A stretch of DNA of 64,000 nucleotides from Microbacterium ginsengiterrae (GTDB lineage Bacteria; Actinomycetota; Actinomycetes; Actinomycetales; Microbacteriaceae). Of the stretch, positions 25,710-35,941 are shown in pieces. The position numbers were made by a program, and so were the translations under genes. Numbering within the stretch: position 1 is the first letter of the stretch; each line of letters opens with the position of its first letter. The notes under the pieces were generated by a model, which was given only the letters and a program-made list of their open reading frames with translations, had not been told where the DNA came from and made no database searches. The stretch covers positions 1 through 64,000 of the forward strand of contig NZ_JACHMU010000001.1 of assembly GCF_014205075.1 (NCBI RefSeq), written 5' to 3'.

Positions 25710-26192
25710 TCAGGTGTCGCCGCCTAAAGCACGGGCGTAGGCCGTCACGGACCGGTGGTACCGACTCAGATGCGGAGCCAGCGTCTCCAGCGCGACGGAT
25801 GTCGCGGCCGCCGTGTCACCGGACGATGCGAGGGCGAGTGCGTAGAACGCGGCGACCTCGTCATGCAGGATGATCCCGGGCCGGTCATGCTCCTCACGCA
25901 GCATCCGGAGGCTCTCCTCGATCTCGCCGAGGTTGCGGAGAGTGCTGGCGAGCTGGATGGTCGCCCGCACGCGACGCTCCTCGTCGAGTCCGCCGTCCAG
26001 GGCCTGTCGGTACAGAGCCTTGGCAGCGAGCTCGGCACCGGCGCTGTCCCTCGCTCCCGCGCGTTCGAAGAGGGCGACAGGGTCATCGGCGGCGCGCTCG
26101 AGGGCGAGTGCGTCGATGGCTCGTATGCGCTCATCGTCGGAGATCGTGTCGTCACCCCAGACGGCGTCGATTCGTTCTTGCCACCGATCCAT
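25710..26192 (-). CDS. TPR-like protein of unknown role
   Basis: A 160-residue soluble, helix-rich acidic protein starting MDRWQERIDAVWGDDTISDD. Pairs of helices with TPR-type spacing (AKALYRQALDGGLDEERRVRATIQLASTL, written here in part; then LRMLREEHDR and AAFYALALASSGDTAAAT) fit the small actinobacterial tetratricopeptide family. GGAGGAGGG precedes the ATG. It sits between the trigger factor terminator and clpP1, with protein-quality-control genes on both sides, but no direct evidence ties it to them. Confidence 0.75.
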   Translation of the reverse strand: MDRWQERIDAVWGDDTISDDERIRAIDALALERAADDPVALFERAGARDSAGAELAAKALYRQALDGGLDEERRVRATIQLASTLRNLGEIEESLRMLREEHDRPGIILHDEVAAFYALALASSGDTAAATSVALETLAPHLSRYHRSVTAYARALGGDT

Positions 26193-26212
26193 GGAACCCT
26201 CCTCCGGAATGC

Positions 26213-26244
26213 GAGAGGGCGGATGCCGAAGCATCCGCCCTCTC
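26213..26244 (-). terminator. Hairpin terminator after tig
   Basis: GAGAGGGCGGATGC (26213-26226) and GCATCCGCCCTCTC (26231-26244) form a perfect 14-bp stem; on the transcribed strand the loop is the stable UUCG tetraloop. It begins 18 bases after the tig stop. Confidence 0.88.
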
Positions 26245-26262
26245 GTCAGGATCGCCGTGCGA

Positions 26263-27792
26263 TCACTCGGCCTTCTCGGCCGCCTTCTTCGCGGCTGCGC
26301 GGGTCGCCGGCTTCTTGGCGGCGGGCTCGTCAGCCTCATCCTTCTTCGCCGCAGCCTTCTTGGCGGGAGCCTTCTTCGCCGCGGGCTTCTCGTCAGCGGC
26401 GTCGTCCGACTTCTTGGCGGGGGTCTTCTTCGCGGCGGGCTTCTTGGCAGCAGCCTTCTTCGCGGGCTTCTCCTCTGCCTCGGCGGCGTCGCCGTCCTCG
26501 GCAGCCTCGTCCTCGTCCACGGCGACCAGGCTCGACAGGTCGACGGCCTTACCGTTCGAGTCGACGACGTTCACCTTGCCGAGAGCGATCGCGAGCGCCT
26601 TGTTACGGGCGACCTCGCCGACGAGCGCGGGGAGCTGGTTCGAGGACTGCAGCGCCTCGACGAACTCCTGCGGCGCCATCCCGTACTGCGCAGCGGACTG
26701 GATCAGGTACTGCGTGAGCTCTTCCTGCGAGACCTGCACGTCGGACTGCTCGGCGATCGTGTCGAGGAGCACCTGGGTGCGGAACTGCTTCTCGCTGGCC
26801 TCGGTGACCTCGGCGCGGTGCTCGTCGTCCTCGAGGCGGTTCTCGGACTCGAGGTGGTTGTGCACCTCATCCTCGATGAGCTGCGGCGGGACGGGGATCT
26901 CGATCTTCTCGAGGAGCGTCTCGATGAGCTGGTCGCGAGCGGCCGAGCCCTGAGCGAAGACGCCCTGCTCGTTCACGCGCTCCGACAGGCTGTCACGCAG
27001 TTCGGCGATGGTGTCGAACTCGCTGGCGATCTGCGCGAACTCGTCGTCCGCCTCGGGAAGCTCGCGCTCCTTGACCGACTTGATGGTGACGGAGACCTCG
27101 GCCTCTTCACCGGCGTGGTCGCCGCCGACCAGCTTGGAACGGAACGTGGTGTCCTCGCCTGCGGTGAGCGACTCGACGGCGTCGTCGATGCCCTCAAGCA
27201 GTTCGCCGGAGCCGACCTCGTAGGAGACGCCCTCGGCGCGGTCGATCTCGGTGCCGTCGATGGCGGCGACGAGGTCGAGCTCCACGAAGTCACCCTTGGC
27301 CGCAGGGCGATCGACGGGGATCAGCGTTCCGAAGCGGGCACGCAGCTTGTCGACCTCAGCCTCGAGGGCGGCCTCGTCAGCCTCGACGGCGTCCACCGTG
27401 AGGGTGATGTCAGAGAGCTCGGGAACCTCGATCTCGGGGCGCACGTCGACCTCGACCTCGACGATCAGGTCGCCGGAGAAGTCCTTCTCGTTCGGCCACT
27501 GCGTGATGTCAGCGGACGGACGGCCGACGACGCGGAGCTTCTGCTCGGTCGCCGCCTCACGGAAGAACTTGTCGAGACCCTCGTTGACGGCGTGCTCGAT
27601 GACGGCGCCGCGTCCGATGCGCTGGTCGATGATCGGGGCAGGAACCTTGCCCTTGCGGAATCCGGGGATCTGGACGTCCTGCGCGATGTGCTCGTACGCG
27701 TGAGCAATGCTGGGCTTGAGGTCGTCCGGAGTGACCGTGATGGTGAGCTTGGCCCGCGTCGGGGTCAGCTTCTCAACGGTGCTGTTCGCCAT
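26263..27792 (-). CDS. tig: Trigger factor with a long Lys/Ala-rich tail
   Basis: Ribosome-bound chaperone and peptidyl-prolyl isomerase. The 509 residues have the ribosome-binding domain with [10 protein letters not shown] (about 41-50), the FKBP-like domain (about 160-245: [19 protein letters not shown]) and the helical C-terminal arms. Residues from about 420 on are unusual: an acidic run ([16 protein letters not shown]) followed by repeated PAKKA/AAKK units to the end, resembling histone H1 tails. Such a tail could bind RNA or DNA. Start at 27792 (MANSTVEKL) with a GGAG-type site upstream; the tRNA-Pro gene precedes it. Confidence 0.95.
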   Translation of the reverse strand: MANSTVEKLTPTRAKLTITVTPDDLKPSIAHAYEHIAQDVQIPGFRKGKVPAPIIDQRIGRGAVIEHAVNEGLDKFFREAATEQKLRVVGRPSADITQWPNEKDFSGDLIVEVEVDVRPEIEVPELSDITLTVDAVEADEAALEAEVDKLRARFGTLIPVDRPAAKGDFVELDLVAAIDGTEIDRAEGVSYEVGSGELLEGIDDAVESLTAGEDTTFRSKLVGGDHAGEEAEVSVTIKSVKERELPEADDEFAQIASEFDTIAELRDSLSERVNEQGVFAQGSAARDQLIETLLEKIEIPVPPQLIEDEVHNHLESENRLEDDEHRAEVTEASEKQFRTQVLLDTIAEQSDVQVSQEELTQYLIQSAAQYGMAPQEFVEALQSSNQLPALVGEVARNKALAIALGKVNVVDSNGKAVDLSSLVAVDEDEAAEDGDAAEAEEKPAKKAAAKKPAAKKTPAKKSDDAADEKPAAKKAPAKKAAAKKDEADEPAAKKPATRAAAKKAAEKAE

Positions 27793-27854
27793 GCTTGTCT
27801 GTTCTCCTTTGGATTTCCGCGCGAACCGCGCGGCCTGAGGTCGAGGGGCCGTGG

Positions 27855-27928
27855 TCGGGGCGACAGGATTTGAACCTGCGACTTCCCGCTCCCAAAGCGG
27901 GCGCTCTACCAAGCTGAGCTACGCCCCG
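27855..27928 (-). tRNA. tRNA-Pro (anticodon TGG)
   Basis: Cloverleaf of 74 bases on the minus strand: acceptor CGGGGCG / CGCCCCG with discriminator A, D-arm GTAGCTCAGCTTGGTAGAGC, anticodon stem CCCGC/GCGGG with loop TTTGGGA (anticodon TGG), and T-arm with GGTTCGAATCC. CCA is not encoded. It lies between a divergent promoter and tig. Confidence 0.96.
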
Positions 27929-27959
27929 GTTGTACCCGCGCGGGGAAACGGCCTTCACG

Positions 27960-27998
27960 AGTCTAACGGACAGGAGCATGCACAACGTCCGCTATGCT
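27960..27998. promoter_or_regulatory. Divergent tRNA promoters
   Basis: TAGACT (27965-27960, minus) fits a -10 box for tRNA-Pro, and TATGCT (27993-27998, plus) fits a -10 for tRNA-Gly 35 bases downstream. The -35 regions are weak. Confidence 0.45.
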
Positions 27999-28032
27999 TT
28001 TACAGTCGGTACGGAACATCGCGTTCCGCTCC

Positions 28033-28106
28033 GGGGATGTAGCTCAATGGTAGAGCCTCAGTCTTCCAAACTGATGGTGCGGGTTCGATTCCCGTCATCC
28101 CCTCCA
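28033..28106 (+). tRNA. tRNA-Gly (anticodon TCC)
   Basis: Acceptor GGGGATG / CATCCCC, discriminator T and encoded CCA. D-arm GTAGCTCAATGGTAGAGC, anticodon stem TCAGT/ACTGA with loop CTTCCAA (anticodon TCC), T-arm GGGTTCGATTCCC. The following protein gene starts 25 bases after it and may be co-transcribed. Confidence 0.96.
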
Positions 28107-28130
28107 CTTCCCCTTTTCAGAGGAGATGGC

Positions 28131-29333
28131 ATGACGATGTCAGCTTTCTCTGAGCAAGGCGGCCACCTCCTTCCCCCGGTCCTCAGTGGGTCGGACTCCC
28201 CCGCCCCGCGGAATCCGCCGCGCAGGCGACGCATCGGTCTCGTCGTCGGCATCCTCAGTGTCGCCGTGGTCGGTGCGGTGTGCGCGGGCGTCCAGTGGAA
28301 CGCCAACCTCGGATACGACGACGCGCTCGTCGCGTTCGACGAAGCGGTGGCCGACGCCGCCACGAGCCAGGTGGCTCTCGAACAGGGACTGTCCCTCCTA
28401 CCGGAGGTGATGGATCCCGCAGCACTCGTGCAGGACGCGGACACCGGAAACCTCATGGATGCCGGAGCGCGGGAAGCCCTCGACGCCGCTGTCGCAGAGC
28501 TCAGCTACGCGGAGACGGATGCCACGGCACTCACCAGCTCGCTGCTCCTCCACGCCGGCGAGAAGCCGGACTGGGCGTGGGAACTGTTCAGCCAGACATC
28601 ACGATTGAACGAGGACCGGATCACCGTCGAGGAGCGACGCGACGATCTCGATTCCGCGAGCGCCGCACTCGCGTCGGCAACGGATGCCGTCAGCGAGGCC
28701 GGCTTGGCCGCGGTGCAGGTCGCCGCGGACGCCGCAGAGGGGTTCGAGGACGCACATGTGTCGGCTCGTAACCGCGACATCCTGTCGCTGCGCGCCGCGG
28801 CCGAGTGGCTCGACGGCGCAGAGGTCCTGGATTCCAACACGGCCGACGCGTACCGCGACCTGGAGGCGGCCGCCGTCGCCATGCTCGCATCGGAACAGGC
28901 GGAGCTCGCCGAGAAGGAGGGACCGCTGTATCAGGCGCGCCTCGAGATCGAGGCGTTCGCCCGTGGCCTCGCCCCCGATGTGCTTCTCGATTTCGACTGG
29001 TCGCCGATCGTCATCGGCTACGGCCAGGGCGAGAGCATGGCCGGCCTGGCGTCATGGTGGTACGGCGATCCCGGGTACGCGAACATCGAGCTGACGAACT
29101 CCGTGGCCGAGTTCTGGCCCAGCGACCGCAGCCGCGCGCTCGTCGCGCATGAGGTCGGCCACGCGATCAGCATCAAGTGCGTCGGGATGTACGACGACAC
29201 CGACACGAACACGATCGAGGCGTGGGCGACGGCGTGGGCCATCAGCATGGGTTACACGGACGACGCGAACGGGACATCCGCATACGGACCGCCCCCTCAG
29301 GAACTGATCGACACCGCTGCAGGCTGTCGCTGA
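28131..29333 (+). CDS. Membrane-anchored protein with a HEVGH zincin-like motif
   Basis: A 400-residue protein of no family I recognise. Residues 31-34 are RRRR, followed by one membrane helix (about 35-53), so the rest should be extracytoplasmic. A long Ala/Asp/Glu-rich helical region (about 60-280, probably coiled coil) leads to a C-terminal domain with HEVGH at 340-344 and a downstream Glu363 in NTIEAWATAWA, which fits a zinc peptidase site (HExxH plus Glu). Cys350 and Cys399 could form a disulfide. AGAGGAGA precedes the ATG. A longer frame reaching back into the tRNA is not credible. Confidence 0.75.
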   Translation: MTMSAFSEQGGHLLPPVLSGSDSPAPRNPPRRRRIGLVVGILSVAVVGAVCAGVQWNANLGYDDALVAFDEAVADAATSQVALEQGLSLLPEVMDPAALVQDADTGNLMDAGAREALDAAVAELSYAETDATALTSSLLLHAGEKPDWAWELFSQTSRLNEDRITVEERRDDLDSASAALASATDAVSEAGLAAVQVAADAAEGFEDAHVSARNRDILSLRAAAEWLDGAEVLDSNTADAYRDLEAAAVAMLASEQAELAEKEGPLYQARLEIEAFARGLAPDVLLDFDWSPIVIGYGQGESMAGLASWWYGDPGYANIELTNSVAEFWPSDRSRALVAHEVGHAISIKCVGMYDDTDTNTIEAWATAWAISMGYTDDANGTSAYGPPPQELIDTAAGCR

Positions 29334-29350
29334 GCCGCCAGGCAGACGAC

Positions 29351-29384
29351 GAGACCGCCGCACCCCGGAGGGTACGGCGGTCTC
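29351..29384. terminator. Bidirectional hairpin terminator
   Basis: GAGACCGCCG (29351-29360) and CGGCGGTCTC (29375-29384) form a perfect 10-bp stem between the convergent HEVGH-protein gene and rbpA; it can serve both strands. Confidence 0.75.
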
Positions 29385-29395
29385 ATCCGGATGAT

Positions 29396-29752
29396 TCAGG
29401 CCTGGCCGCGACGTTCGCGCAGCTGCGTGAGCGCCTCGTCGAGAAGCTGCTCCGCCTCGTCCTCGGTGCGACGCTCCTTCACGTAGGCGAGGTGCGTCTT
29501 GTACGGCTCGTTCTTGGCGAGCTCCGGCGGGTTGTTCTTGTCACGCCCGGCCGGCAGACCCGACTGGGGGTGATCGATCGTCTCCGGGATCTCCTCGTCG
29601 GGAAGACCGGCGGCGAAGTACCGGACCGTCTCGTTGCCGAGCCCGTCCCAGTAGGACACCGCGATGCGGTCGGCGTGGTACCCGTGGTCCTGCTCGCCCA
29701 TCGGGCCGGAGCCGACGCGCGTTCCGCGGATGGCGTTTCCTCCAGTGGCCAT
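29396..29752 (-). CDS. rbpA: RNA polymerase-binding protein RbpA
   Basis: A 118-residue actinobacterial transcription factor that binds RNA polymerase and primary sigma factor to stabilise the open complex. MATGGNAIRGTRVGSGPMGE is the N-terminal tail, then the core barrel (RIAVSYWDGLGNETVRYFAA), and the sigma-interacting helix lies in HLAYVKERRTEDEAEQLLDE. The match to the Microbacteriaceae version is close by memory. It starts one base after the secG stop, so the two are co-transcribed. Confidence 0.93.
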   Translation of the reverse strand: MATGGNAIRGTRVGSGPMGEQDHGYHADRIAVSYWDGLGNETVRYFAAGLPDEEIPETIDHPQSGLPAGRDKNNPPELAKNEPYKTHLAYVKERRTEDEAEQLLDEALTQLRERRGQA

Positions 29753-29753
29753 A

Positions 29754-30002
29754 TCAGATCACCTCGAGCTTCGTGATGAGACCGAGCGCCACGATGGAGA
29801 GGAACCACACGAGCGCCAGGACGACAGTGAATCGGTTGAGGTTTCGCTCCGCGAGACCGGACGAGCCGACAGCCGAGGTCATGCCACCACCGAACATGTC
29901 GGACAGACCGCCTCCGCGGCCCTTGTGGAGAAGGATGAGGAGTGTCAGCAGGACGCTGGTGATACCCAGCAGGACCTGCAGAACGAACTCAAGAATTGCC
30001 AC
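29754..30002 (-). CDS. secG: Preprotein translocase subunit SecG
   Basis: An 82-residue membrane protein with two hydrophobic helices (VLQVLLGITSVLLTLLILLH and FTVVLALVWFLSIVALGLI) flanking the conserved loop KGRGGGLSDMFGGG, the SecG signature. It assists SecYE in export. The start is a GTG at 30002 with AAAGG upstream; an ATG at 30041 lies too far from any ribosome site. It is 83 bases downstream of tpiA, the common order gap-pgk-tpi-secG. Confidence 0.95.
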   Translation of the reverse strand: MAILEFVLQVLLGITSVLLTLLILLHKGRGGGLSDMFGGGMTSAVGSSGLAERNLNRFTVVLALVWFLSIVALGLITKLEVI

Positions 30003-30085
30003 GAGGGAAAGCCTTTCGATTGGGCGTTCGGATGCCCGCAAACGTCAAGTATACGCAGGTGCGGGGCCGCAGCCCCGTCACCCGC

Positions 30086-30877
30086 TCAGACGCCGACGTG
30101 CTTCTCGAAACGGATGATCGCGGCGAAATCGTCGACGATGAGGCTCGCCCCACCGACGAGTGCGCCGTCCACATCGGGCTCGCGCATGAAGCTGGCGATG
30201 TTCGCCGCCTTCACCGATCCGCCGTAAAGGATCCGGGTCCGTGCCGCGGCATCCTCGTCGAGGGTGCGCGCGACGACGCCACGCAGCGCGGCGCACACGT
30301 CCTGCGCCTGCTGGGGAGTCGCGGCCTGGCCGGAACCGATCGCCCAGACGGGCTCGTACGCCACGACGATGTCCGCAGATGCCGGAACGCCCTTGAGCGC
30401 GGCCTCGAGCTGACCGGCCGGAACGGCGCTCGCGCCGAACTTCTCCAGGTCCTCAGCGGTCTCGCCGACGCAGATCACCGGCACGAGGCCGTGCTTGAGC
30501 GCAGCCTGCACCTTGGCGGCGACCACGTCGTCGGACTCGGCGTGGTACTCACGGCGCTCCGAGTGACCGATGATGACGTACTTCGCGTCGAGCTTCGACA
30601 GGAACGCGCCGGACACCTCACCGGTGTACGCACCGGAGTCATGCGCAGACAGGTCCTGCGCGCCGAGGGCGAACGGGATCTTGTCCGCGTCGATGAGCGT
30701 CTGCACGCTGCGGATATCGGTGAACGGAGGGAACACCGCCACCTCGACCGACCCGTCCTCGTGCTTGGCATCCTTGAGCGCCCAGTGCAGCTTCTGCACG
30801 AACGCGACCGCCTGCAGGTGGTCCAGGTTCATCTTCCAGTTGCCCGCGATCAGCGGGGTTCGGGTTGTCACGCCCAT
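30086..30877 (-). CDS. tpiA: Triosephosphate isomerase
   Basis: Interconverts dihydroxyacetone phosphate and glyceraldehyde-3-phosphate. The 263 residues carry the N-terminal Lys in AGNWKMN, His in IGHSERRE, and the catalytic Glu in [11 protein letters not shown], with loop 6 following. Full length, no oddities. Its start overlaps the end of pgk by ten bases. Confidence 0.97.
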   Translation of the reverse strand: MGVTTRTPLIAGNWKMNLDHLQAVAFVQKLHWALKDAKHEDGSVEVAVFPPFTDIRSVQTLIDADKIPFALGAQDLSAHDSGAYTGEVSGAFLSKLDAKYVIIGHSERREYHAESDDVVAAKVQAALKHGLVPVICVGETAEDLEKFGASAVPAGQLEAALKGVPASADIVVAYEPVWAIGSGQAATPQQAQDVCAALRGVVARTLDEDAAARTRILYGGSVKAANIASFMREPDVDGALVGGASLIVDDFAAIIRFEKHVGV

Positions 30878-32082
30878 CCGAGCACCTCCAGGCCGGGTAG
30901 TTTCTTGCCCTCGAGGAACTCGAGGCTGGCGCCTCCGCCCGTCGAGATGTGACCGAACTGGTCGTCGGTGAATCCGAGCTGACGCACCGCGGCAGCGGAG
31001 TCACCACCGCCGACGACGCCGAGGCCGTCGACCTCGGTGAGCGCCTGTGCGACGGCCTTGGTCCCGCCGGCGAACGCCGGGAACTCGAACACGCCCATCG
31101 GGCCGTTCCAGAACACCGTCTTCGACCCACGGATGGCCTCGGCGAAGCGCTCGGCCGTCTCCGGACCGATGTCGAGTCCGATGCCGGAGCTGCCGAACGA
31201 GGACTCCTCGATCGCATCCGCCGCGACGGTCTCGTGCGCGGCATCCGCCGAGAACGACTCGGCCACGATGACATCGGTCGGCACGACGATCTCGACGCCG
31301 CGCTCGGCGGCATCCGCGAGGTACCCGCGAACGGTGACGAGCTGGTCCTTCTCCAGAAGACTGGATGCCACGGCGTGGCCCTGCGCGGCGAGGAACGTGA
31401 ACAGCATCCCCCCGCCGATGAGGAGCCGGTTGACGCGCGGAAGCAGGTGCGAGATCACGCCGAGCTTGTCGCTCACCTTCGAACCGCCGAGGACGACGGT
31501 GTACGGGCTCTCCGGCTTCTCCGTGAGCCGGTCGAGAACGTCGAGTTCCGCGGCGATCAGCAGACCGGCAGCGGACGGCAGGACGCTGGCGAGGTCGTAC
31601 ACGCTGGCCTGCTTGCGGTGGACGACGCCGAAGCCGTCGGACACCAGCGCGTCGCCGAGTTCTGCGAGCTGCGCGGCGAACGCCTCGCGCTCCCCGTCAT
31701 CCTTGGAGGTCTCCCCCGCGTTGAAACGCAGGTTCTCGAGCACGGCGATCTCGCCCTTCTCGAGGCTCGCGACGGTGTCGCGCGCCGACTCACCGACGGT
31801 GTCCGTCGCGAACGCGACCGGCTGCTCCAGCAGCTCGGACAGCCGCTTCGCGACCGGCTCGAGGCTGTACTGGGGGTCCGGAGCGCCGTCGGGGCGTCCG
31901 AGGTGGGAGCACACGACGACGCGGGCTCCCGCTTCGATGAGCGTCTTCAAGGTCGGCAACGAGGCGCGTACACGGCCATCGTCCGTTATGACCGCGTCCT
32001 TCAGGGGGACGTTCAGGTCACAACGGACGATGACGCGCTTGCCCTCGAGCGACCCCAGTGATTCCAGGGTGCGCAGGGTCAT
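30868..32082 (-). CDS. pgk: Phosphoglycerate kinase
   Basis: Transfers phosphate from 1,3-bisphosphoglycerate to ADP in glycolysis. The 404 residues include the signature [11 protein letters not shown], the substrate Arg/His region [10 protein letters not shown], and the nucleotide-binding GGSKVSDK and [10 protein letters not shown] segments. Full length. Seven bases separate it from gap; it overlaps tpiA. Confidence 0.97.
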   Translation of the reverse strand: MTLRTLESLGSLEGKRVIVRCDLNVPLKDAVITDDGRVRASLPTLKTLIEAGARVVVCSHLGRPDGAPDPQYSLEPVAKRLSELLEQPVAFATDTVGESARDTVASLEKGEIAVLENLRFNAGETSKDDGEREAFAAQLAELGDALVSDGFGVVHRKQASVYDLASVLPSAAGLLIAAELDVLDRLTEKPESPYTVVLGGSKVSDKLGVISHLLPRVNRLLIGGGMLFTFLAAQGHAVASSLLEKDQLVTVRGYLADAAERGVEIVVPTDVIVAESFSADAAHETVAADAIEESSFGSSGIGLDIGPETAERFAEAIRGSKTVFWNGPMGVFEFPAFAGGTKAVAQALTEVDGLGVVGGGDSAAAVRQLGFTDDQFGHISTGGGASLEFLEGKKLPGLEVLGWA

Positions 32083-32089
32083 GATGTGC

Positions 32090-33831
<1,742 letters not shown>

Positions 33832-33989
33832 GTCGCTTTCATCCAATCCGCGCCGCGACGCGGCGCTTGTCGCTTCGTCCGCGCCACCCGAATGCGACGC
33901 GGAGCAGACGAACTTCATCCTACTGACGACAACGCACGCGGGGCCAGGATGCTTCCGCGGATGACCGATGAGATCGGATGTCGATGAGA
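33832..33989. promoter_or_regulatory. Intergenic region upstream of sodA
   Basis: 158 bases between sodA and whiA. It holds the sodA -10 box TAGGAT (33922-33917) and its leader. I see no hairpin terminator for whiA here and no small gene. Confidence 0.4.
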
Positions 33990-34967
33990 TCAGACGTCGA
34001 GGCCGGCGGGAACCGCGGATTCGGTGCCCGGAATGCCCTCCTGCTGCGCGCGCTTGTCCGCCATCGCCAGCAGTCGTCGGATGCGGCCGGCGACGGCATC
34101 CTTCGTCAGCGGCGGATCGGCGTGGTGACCGAGCTCGTCGAGGCTCGCATCGCGGTGCGAGAGCCGCAGCTCTCCCGCGAGACGCAGATGATCGGGGACG
34201 GTGTCGCCGAGGATCTCGAGCGCGCGCTCGACACGGGCGCATGCGGCGACCGCCGCCTGCGCGGAGCGACGGAGGTTGGCGTCGTCGAAGTTCACCAGGC
34301 GGTTCACTCCCGCGCGCACCTCGCGGCGCTGGCGCATCTCCTCCCAGGCCGCGGCCGTCTTCTGAGCGCCCATCTGGGCGAGCAGGGAGCGGATCGCTTC
34401 GCCTTCGCGGACCACGACACGCGGCATCCCGCGCACTTCGCGCGCCTTCGCGGCGACGCCGAGACGGTGCGCGGCACCCACGAGAGCCATCGCCGCCTCG
34501 GACGACGGGCAGGAGACCTCGAGCATGGCGGAACGACCCGGCTCGGAGAGAGAGCCTGCGGCGAGGAACGCGCCACGCCACAGACCCGCGATCTCCTCGC
34601 GGGAACCGGTGGTCAGGCGGTTGGGAAGGCCGCGCACCGGGCGCCGGCGCTGGTCGAGGAGACCGGTCTGGCGGGCGAGGGTCTCCCCCGCGCCGATGAC
34701 GCGCACGGCGTAGCGCGCTCCCTCGTGCGAGCTCGCCGACTGCACCTGAGCGATCTCAGGCCGGACACCGTAGATCTCGGCCAGATCGCGAGCCACGCGA
34801 CGTGCGAGCAGATCTGCGTCCACCTCTGCCTCGACGGCGACACGACCGGCGATGGAGTGCAGACCGCCGGCGAACCGGAGGATCGCGGTCACCTCAGCGA
34901 CGCGCACCGTGGGGGGTGCATTGCGGATGCTGACGAGCTCAGCCTTGACATCGGTGGTAAGTGCCAC
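33990..34967 (-). CDS. whiA: DNA-binding protein WhiA
   Basis: A 325-residue regulator of cell division/development in Gram-positives. The N-terminal two-thirds is the LAGLIDADG-homing-endonuclease-like domain ([15 protein letters not shown]) and the C-terminus is a helix-turn-helix ([20 protein letters not shown], then [14 protein letters not shown]). It starts at a GTG with AAGGAG upstream. The usual cluster is uvrC-rapZ-yvcK-whiA; here yvcK is absent between rapZ and whiA. Confidence 0.95.
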   Translation of the reverse strand: MALTTDVKAELVSIRNAPPTVRVAEVTAILRFAGGLHSIAGRVAVEAEVDADLLARRVARDLAEIYGVRPEIAQVQSASSHEGARYAVRVIGAGETLARQTGLLDQRRRPVRGLPNRLTTGSREEIAGLWRGAFLAAGSLSEPGRSAMLEVSCPSSEAAMALVGAAHRLGVAAKAREVRGMPRVVVREGEAIRSLLAQMGAQKTAAAWEEMRQRREVRAGVNRLVNFDDANLRRSAQAAVAACARVERALEILGDTVPDHLRLAGELRLSHRDASLDELGHHADPPLTKDAVAGRIRRLLAMADKRAQQEGIPGTESAVPAGLDV

Positions 34968-35040
34968 GGGACTCCTTGAAAAGCTTGGCGCGTCGGATCG
35001 CGACGCAAAGAATCAGTTTACCGCCCGCGACCTGCGGCCC

Positions 35041-35913
35041 TCACTCGCGTCCGAGGTCCCGATGCCGCACACTCACCGCGACGCCGGGGACTGCGGAGAG
35101 ACGCTTCGCGAGCTCTTCCGCCATCGCGACGGAGCGGTGCTTGCCGCCCGTGCAGCCGATCGCCACCGTCGAATGCCCCTTGTTCTCCCGCTGGTACCCC
35201 TCGAGTACGGGTGTGAGCGCGGCGGCGTACGCGTCGAGGAACTCCGACGCGCCCTCCTGTCCGAGGACGTAGTCGCGCACCTGCGAATCCTGACCGGTGA
35301 GGCCGCGGAGTTCGTCGTTCCAGAACGGGTTCGGGAGGAACCGCATGTCGGCGACGAGATCCACGTCGGTGGGGAGCCCGTACTTGAAGCCGAAGCTGAG
35401 AATGGTCAGCCGGTGTCTGGCCGCGCCTTCCTCGGAGAAGGTCTCTGAGACCTGGGTCGCCAGCTGGTGGATGTTCAGCGAGGACGTGTCGATGACGATG
35501 TCGGCCGATTCGCGCACGAGAGTGAGTCGGGACCGTTCGAGGCGGATGCCGTCGAGCAGTGTGCCGTCCTCCTGCAGCGGATGCGGACGTCGCACCGCCT
35601 CGAATCGGCGGACGAGGACGTCGTCCGAGGCATCGAGGAACACGACGCGCACGCTGCCCCGCGACCGGAGTGCGCGGGCGACCTCCGGGAAGTCGTTGAA
35701 CAGGTTGCGTCCGCGCACGTCGACGACCGCGGCGACTTTGGGCAGCGCACCCCCGCCGAGTCCGGTGAGGTCGAGCAGGGGCGGCAGCATCTGCGGCGGG
35801 AGGTTGTCGACGACGTACCATCCCAGATCTTCCAGGGCGTTCGCCACCGTGGATCTTCCCGCACCGGACATCCCGGTGACGATGAGGAACTCATTCCTCT
35901 CCTCGGCGGTCAT
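35041..35913 (-). CDS. rapZ: RNase adapter RapZ / YvcJ-type nucleotide-binding protein
   Basis: A 290-residue P-loop protein: GMSGAGRS (residues 14-21), YVVDNLPPQMLPPLL, and the C-terminal domain with GCTGGKHRSVAMAEEL, the family signature. In E. coli it guides RNase E to a small RNA and senses glucosamine-6-phosphate; in Gram-positives its role is less clear. ATG at 35913 after GGAGAGGGAG. It lies 28 bases after uvrC and 73 before whiA. Confidence 0.94.
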   Translation of the reverse strand: MTAEERNEFLIVTGMSGAGRSTVANALEDLGWYVVDNLPPQMLPPLLDLTGLGGGALPKVAAVVDVRGRNLFNDFPEVARALRSRGSVRVVFLDASDDVLVRRFEAVRRPHPLQEDGTLLDGIRLERSRLTLVRESADIVIDTSSLNIHQLATQVSETFSEEGAARHRLTILSFGFKYGLPTDVDLVADMRFLPNPFWNDELRGLTGQDSQVRDYVLGQEGASEFLDAYAAALTPVLEGYQRENKGHSTVAIGCTGGKHRSVAMAEELAKRLSAVPGVAVSVRHRDLGRE

Positions 35914-35941
35914 CCGTACTCCCTCTCCCGTGGAGTCCAGC

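Noticed and set aside
27930..28130. Upstream extension of the HEVGH protein through tRNA-Gly
   Set aside because: It would translate a tRNA gene; a good ribosome site precedes the ATG at 28131.
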